This document shows, in pieces, positions 5,317 through 7,917 of a DNA stretch of 7,917 nucleotides. The notes under the pieces are model-generated. The model was not told where the DNA came from. It worked only from the letters and a program-made list of their open reading frames with translations, and ran no database searches. Numbering within the stretch: position 1 is the stretch's first letter; each line of letters begins with the position of its first letter. The DNA comes from Syntrophorhabdaceae bacterium (GTDB taxonomy: Bacteria; Desulfobacterota; Syntrophorhabdia; Syntrophorhabdales; Syntrophorhabdaceae): contig JAOAFK010000126.1 of the NCBI GenBank assembly GCA_026416315.1, positions 1 to 7,917 of the forward strand, given 5' to 3'. Position numbers and translations under genes: made by a program.

Positions 5317-7029
5317 ATGGCAGAATTAGTTGAAACACCAGCACAAAAAGAAAACACCGTTGAAGAAATGAGGGAACTCTATGAGACCTCCATGAAAACC
5401 CTTCAGGAAGGCGGTAATATCTTAAAAGGAAAAGTTATTAATGTAAATTCCGATACGGTAATTATCGATGTTGGTCTTAAATCAGAGGGGAAAGTTCCTA
5501 TTTCAGAATTTTTAAACAAAAGCGGTGAATATGCTGTTAAAGTGGGCGATGAAGTAGAGGTAATGATAATAGGAAGAGAAAAAGAATTCGGTCTTTTATT
5601 ACTTTCAAAACAGAGAGTTGATTATATACGTACATGGCAGAAGATCCATAAATCCTTTGAAGAGGGAACACCAATAGAGGGTGATATCGTCTCAGAGGTG
5701 AATAAGGGATTTATAGTAGATATTGGAGTAAATGCCTTCCTTCCCATCTCACAGGTGGATATAAAACCTGTGAAGAACCCATCTTCATTTGTGGGCAGAC
5801 ATCTGAAATTTAAAGTAATAAAAGTTGACCAGCGGAAAGGCAAGGGCAATGTTATCCTTTCGAGAAGGATACTCCTTGAAGAGGAAAGAGAAAAGAAAAA
5901 AACTGAATTTTGGAAAAATGCAAAAGAGGGTCTCGTTTTATACGGATTTGTGAGAAATATAACAGACTATGGTGCGTTTATTGATTTGGGCGGTGTTGAC
6001 GGATTCCTCCATGTTAATGAAATTACTTGGGGCAGAATATCCCATCCAAAGGAATATCTAAGGGTTGGAGATGAGATAAAGGTAAAGATTATAGAGATAG
6101 ACCCTGAAAAGGAAAAGGTTTCACTGAGCATTAAAAGGTTAAAACCCGATCCATGGGAAAAGATAGATGAAAAATATCCTATAGGCAGCAAAGTCAAAGG
6201 TAGGGTAGTTGGTATAGTTGACTATGGTGCATTTGTAGAAATCGAGCAGGGTGTGGAAGGTTTACTACATTTAAGTGAAATGACATATGATAAAAAGATA
6301 AAAAATCCAAATAAAATTGTTAGCAAGAATGACTGGCTTGAACTAAAAGTACTCGATATAGACAAAGAGAAGAAGAGAATGTCTTTAGGATTAAAACAGC
6401 TTTTACCTGACCCATGGGATGAGCTTATTAAAAAATATCCTCCTGGATCCATTGTAAAGGGTAAGGTGAAGAACTGGACAGATTTTGGTGTTTTCATTGG
6501 CATTGAAGAAGGTATAGATGGTCTGGTTCATGCATCTGAAGTTTCATGGTCAAGAAGAAAAAAAGGAATTAATGAAATCCTGAAAAAAGGCACAACCGTT
6601 GAAGCAGTTGTTTTAAATGTGGATAAAGAGCAGAAGAAATTTTCTCTAAGCATTAAAAGACTTAAAAGAAACCCATGGGATGGCATTGGTGCCAAATATA
6701 AAACGGGAGATACAGTGGAAGGTTACATAACAAGCATTACAGATTTTGGTGTTTTTATAGAGATAGAGGATGGTGTAGAAGGTCTTCTTCATATTTCAGA
6801 GATTGACGAACTTCAAGGTAAAAAGCCGAGTGATATATTTAAAATAGATGACAAGGTAAAAACCGTGATACTCCATATTGATGAAAAGGAAAAAAGAATT
6901 GCCTTAAGTACAAAGTTTATGAAAAAGGTGGAAGAAAAGAGTCTTATAGAAAATCTTTCAAAAGATACAGGTGCCCTTTCAACTTTAGGGGATATATTAG
7001 GGTCTGCAATAAAGAAAAACAGTCTTTAA
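5317..7029 (+). CDS. rpsA: 30S ribosomal protein S1, six S1 domains
   Basis: S1 binds mRNA on the small ribosomal subunit and promotes initiation on structured or weakly ribosome-bound messages. The 570-residue protein is close to the E. coli length (557) and has six OB-fold S1 domains at roughly 34-99, 117-184, 204-274, 289-360, 376-447 and 463-532. Domains 1 and 2 are divergent, as expected for the ribosome-docking part. Domains 3-6 carry the RNA-binding pattern TDYGAF/TDFGVFxxIxxGVxGLLHxSE. Domains 3-6 are joined by similar PW-containing linkers. The N-terminal helix (EEMRELYETSMKTLQEG) and the C-terminal tail ending in STLGDILGSAIKKNSL are typical of the family. The long form with six domains points to a Gram-negative type. 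It follows ispH by 9 bases; the next gene starts 22 bases after its stop. Confidence 0.97.
   Translation: MAELVETPAQKENTVEEMRELYETSMKTLQEGGNILKGKVINVNSDTVIIDVGLKSEGKVPISEFLNKSGEYAVKVGDEVEVMIIGREKEFGLLLLSKQRVDYIRTWQKIHKSFEEGTPIEGDIVSEVNKGFIVDIGVNAFLPISQVDIKPVKNPSSFVGRHLKFKVIKVDQRKGKGNVILSRRILLEEEREKKKTEFWKNAKEGLVLYGFVRNITDYGAFIDLGGVDGFLHVNEITWGRISHPKEYLRVGDEIKVKIIEIDPEKEKVSLSIKRLKPDPWEKIDEKYPIGSKVKGRVVGIVDYGAFVEIEQGVEGLLHLSEMTYDKKIKNPNKIVSKNDWLELKVLDIDKEKKRMSLGLKQLLPDPWDELIKKYPPGSIVKGKVKNWTDFGVFIGIEEGIDGLVHASEVSWSRRKKGINEILKKGTTVEAVVLNVDKEQKKFSLSIKRLKRNPWDGIGAKYKTGDTVEGYITSITDFGVFIEIEDGVEGLLHISEIDELQGKKPSDIFKIDDKVKTVILHIDEKEKRIALSTKFMKKVEEKSLIENLSKDTGALSTLGDILGSAIKKNSL
5926..6912 (+). repeat. 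Four tandem S1 RNA-binding domain repeats inside rpsA
   Basis: Domains 3, 4, 5 and 6 start near 5926, 6181, 6442 and 6703, a period of about 255-261 bases. At DNA level the core GAYTWTGGTGYDTTT is recognisable in each copy (near 5968, 6223, 6481 and 6742). Protein similarity is much stronger than DNA similarity, so this is an ancient, diverged domain duplication rather than a recent tandem repeat. Confidence 0.9.
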
Positions 7030-7040
7030 ATAATAAAATG

Positions 7041-7047
7041 GGGAGGT
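7041..7047 (+). promoter_or_regulatory. Shine-Dalgarno deciding a GTG start
   Basis: GGGAGGT lies 4 bases before the GTG at 7052. It selects that GTG over the ATG at 7038, which would give only a 7-residue peptide ending at 7061. Confidence 0.75.
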
Positions 7048-7051
7048 CAGG

Positions 7052-7237
7052 GTGCCCATAAAAAAAGAGCTACTCGATATTCTCTGTTGTCCCAAATGTA
7101 AAGGCGATATATATCTCAATAAGACAGAGGATGGGCTTATCTGTGAAAAATGCAGGCTCATATATCCCATAAAGGAAGATATACCAGTGATGTTAGTTGA
7201 AGAAGCCATCTCTCTCGATACAGAAAACACCAGGTGA
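7052..7237 (+). CDS. Trm112/YcaR-like zinc-ribbon protein
   Basis: This 61-residue protein has the fold signature of the Trm112p-like (YcaR/UPF0434) family. It starts PIKKELLDILCCPKCKGDIYL, then has DGLICEKCRLIYPIKEDIPVML. The four zinc-ligand candidates are Cys13, Cys16, Cys31 and Cys34 in two CxxC knuckles, with an extra Cys12. The YPIxxDIPVML end is the family hallmark. Eukaryotic and archaeal Trm112 proteins activate methyltransferases; in bacteria the role is poorly defined. The start is GTG, supported by GGGAGGT at 7041-7047. The TGA stop overlaps the GTG start of the acyltransferase gene in GTGA, suggesting coupled expression. In enterobacteria ycaR lies between lpxK and kdsB, so a neighbourhood of LPS genes recurs here. 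Confidence 0.92.
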   Translation: MPIKKELLDILCCPKCKGDIYLNKTEDGLICEKCRLIYPIKEDIPVMLVEEAISLDTENTR

Positions 7238-7917
7238 ATGCAGATTTATTCATAATCTTATTGATTAAAATATTTCAACTGTGTCTACGTATTTTACCTG
7301 AATATTTCAGGTTTACTATAGGCAGGTTTTTGGGCAGAACAGCCTATTATATTCTAAAAAAGAGAAGGCATATTGCCATATCCAATCTAAAAAAGGCATT
7401 CAAACACTTAAATGAAAAGGAGCTACAATTAATTACAAAAAGGTGTTTTGAAAGATTCGGCATAAATTTCGTTGAGCTCCTTCTTATTCCATATGTTGAT
7501 AAATCTAAATACAGCGAAAGATTCTCCATAGAGAACAGAGATTATGTAGAGGCTGCCCTTGAATTGAAAAGGGGTATTTTAGCTATTGTGTTCCACTATT
7601 CAAACTGGGAGATAATGGGTATTGCATCCACCCTTTTGAATCATGATATCATTGCCCTTGCAAGACCATTAAAAAGACATAGAAAACTCAATGATTTTTT
7701 AAATACCCTGAGGTCTTCCACAGGACTCAAGATTATTCCGAACGAATGGACAGGTAAGACTATCATGAGGTATTTAAAAGAAAATAAAATCGTTGCCATC
7801 CTTGCAGACCAGAGAGAAAAACGCTCAAAAGGTGTTTTTGTTGATTTTTTCGGTGAAAAGGTCTCCACAAACAGAGGACCGGTGGTGCTTGCCATGAAGA
7901 CTGGTGCACCTGTAATA
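7234..7917 (+). CDS. Lipid A biosynthesis acyltransferase, LpxL/HtrB family (3' truncated)
   Basis: The frame is open from an in-frame TGA at 7198-7200 to the window edge. GTG at 7234 gives 228 residues with no stop; a TTG at 7261 is the other early option, and no ATG occurs until residue 128. I favour GTG 7234 because it forms a 4-base GTGA overlap with the preceding gene. The product is an LPLAT-type, membrane-associated acyltransferase of the kind that adds a secondary acyl chain to lipid A. It has a hydrophobic N-terminal segment (about 4-24), an RRHIAISNLKKAF region (45-57) and the catalytic HX4E motif as FHYSNWE (His121, Glu126). Further on it has LARPLKRHRKLNDFLNTLR (142-160) and ADQREKRSKGVFVDFFG followed by STNRGPVVLAMKTGAPVI (211-228), all family landmarks. 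Full-length members are about 290-310 residues, so roughly 70 C-terminal residues are missing. LpxL, LpxM and LpxP types cannot be told apart from this part. Confidence 0.93.
   Translation, partial: MNADLFIILLIKIFQLCLRILPEYFRFTIGRFLGRTAYYILKKRRHIAISNLKKAFKHLNEKELQLITKRCFERFGINFVELLLIPYVDKSKYSERFSIENRDYVEAALELKRGILAIVFHYSNWEIMGIASTLLNHDIIALARPLKRHRKLNDFLNTLRSSTGLKIIPNEWTGKTIMRYLKENKIVAILADQREKRSKGVFVDFFGEKVSTNRGPVVLAMKTGAPVI

Larger units (their letters stand above)
22..7917 (+). other. Probable single co-directional operon
   Basis: Ten genes, two of them cut by the window edges, all read on the + strand. Gaps are 8, 19, 9, 9 and 22 bases, and there are 4-base overlaps at 2754-2757, 3818-3821, 4483-4486 and 7234-7237. 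No gap is large enough for a normal promoter or a stem-loop terminator. Co-transcription is therefore the simplest reading. Internal promoters inside coding sequence, for example ahead of rpsA, cannot be excluded by eye. Confidence 0.75.

Noticed and set aside
5926..6912. Periodic DNA similarity that could suggest a recent tandem repeat.
   Set aside because: It corresponds to the S1 domains of ribosomal protein S1; the similarity is in the protein and the copies are diverged at DNA level.
7038..7061. A 7-residue ORF (ATG at 7038) overlapping the start of the Trm112-like gene, possibly a leader peptide.
   Set aside because: It has no ribosome site of its own. The GGGAGGT inside it is ideally placed for the GTG at 7052, and the peptide has no attenuator-like composition.
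7238..7255. ATG at 7238 as the start of the acyltransferase gene.
   Set aside because: That frame stops after five codons. The conserved acyltransferase frame is the one entered by GTG at 7234.

Overview
The window is a single-strand, tightly packed bacterial chromosome segment in which every gene reads on the + strand. It suggests a Gram-negative, AT-rich bacterium: codons such as ATA, AGA and AAA are favoured, ribosomal protein S1 has the long six-domain form, and a lipid A acyltransferase of the LpxL/HtrB family implies an outer membrane with LPS. The gene order miaB, DUF151 nuclease, PHP phosphoesterase, hisC, cmk, ispH, rpsA resembles what I associate with Nitrospirota (Thermodesulfovibrio-like) and neighbouring Desulfobacterota-like lineages. 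That placement is a low-confidence inference from memory; no search was possible.

Layout. Bases 1-19 are not genomic: they match the Tn5/Nextera mosaic-end adapter exactly, so the left edge is an untrimmed contig or read end. Next come the 3' end of an unrecognised Cys-containing gene (about 22-261) and miaB (270-1571, tRNA ms2i6A37 methylthiotransferase). They are followed by a bifunctional-nuclease-domain protein (1591-2088), a PHP phosphoesterase (2098-2757), hisC (2754-3821), cmk (3818-4486), ispH (4483-5307), rpsA (5317-7029), a Trm112/YcaR-like zinc-ribbon protein (7052-7237) and a 3'-truncated LpxL-family acyltransferase (7234 to the window end). The last gene starts with GTG and has no stop inside the window.

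All intergenic gaps are 22 bases or less, and four junctions are 4-base ATGA/GTGA overlaps. There is no terminator-like hairpin and no convincing promoter, so the whole window is most simply one long housekeeping operon. The products cover tRNA modification and translation (MiaB, S1), CMP recycling (Cmk), isoprenoid precursor synthesis (IspH), histidine biosynthesis (HisC and possibly the PHP protein) and envelope lipid A synthesis (LpxL).

I did not find a new defence system, mobile element, CRISPR array or RNA gene. The points worth a second look are the adapter remnant, the unidentified first gene, the PHP-hisC pairing, the same-frame adjacency of ispH and rpsA (which are fused in some Firmicutes), and a few local substitutions in conserved motifs.
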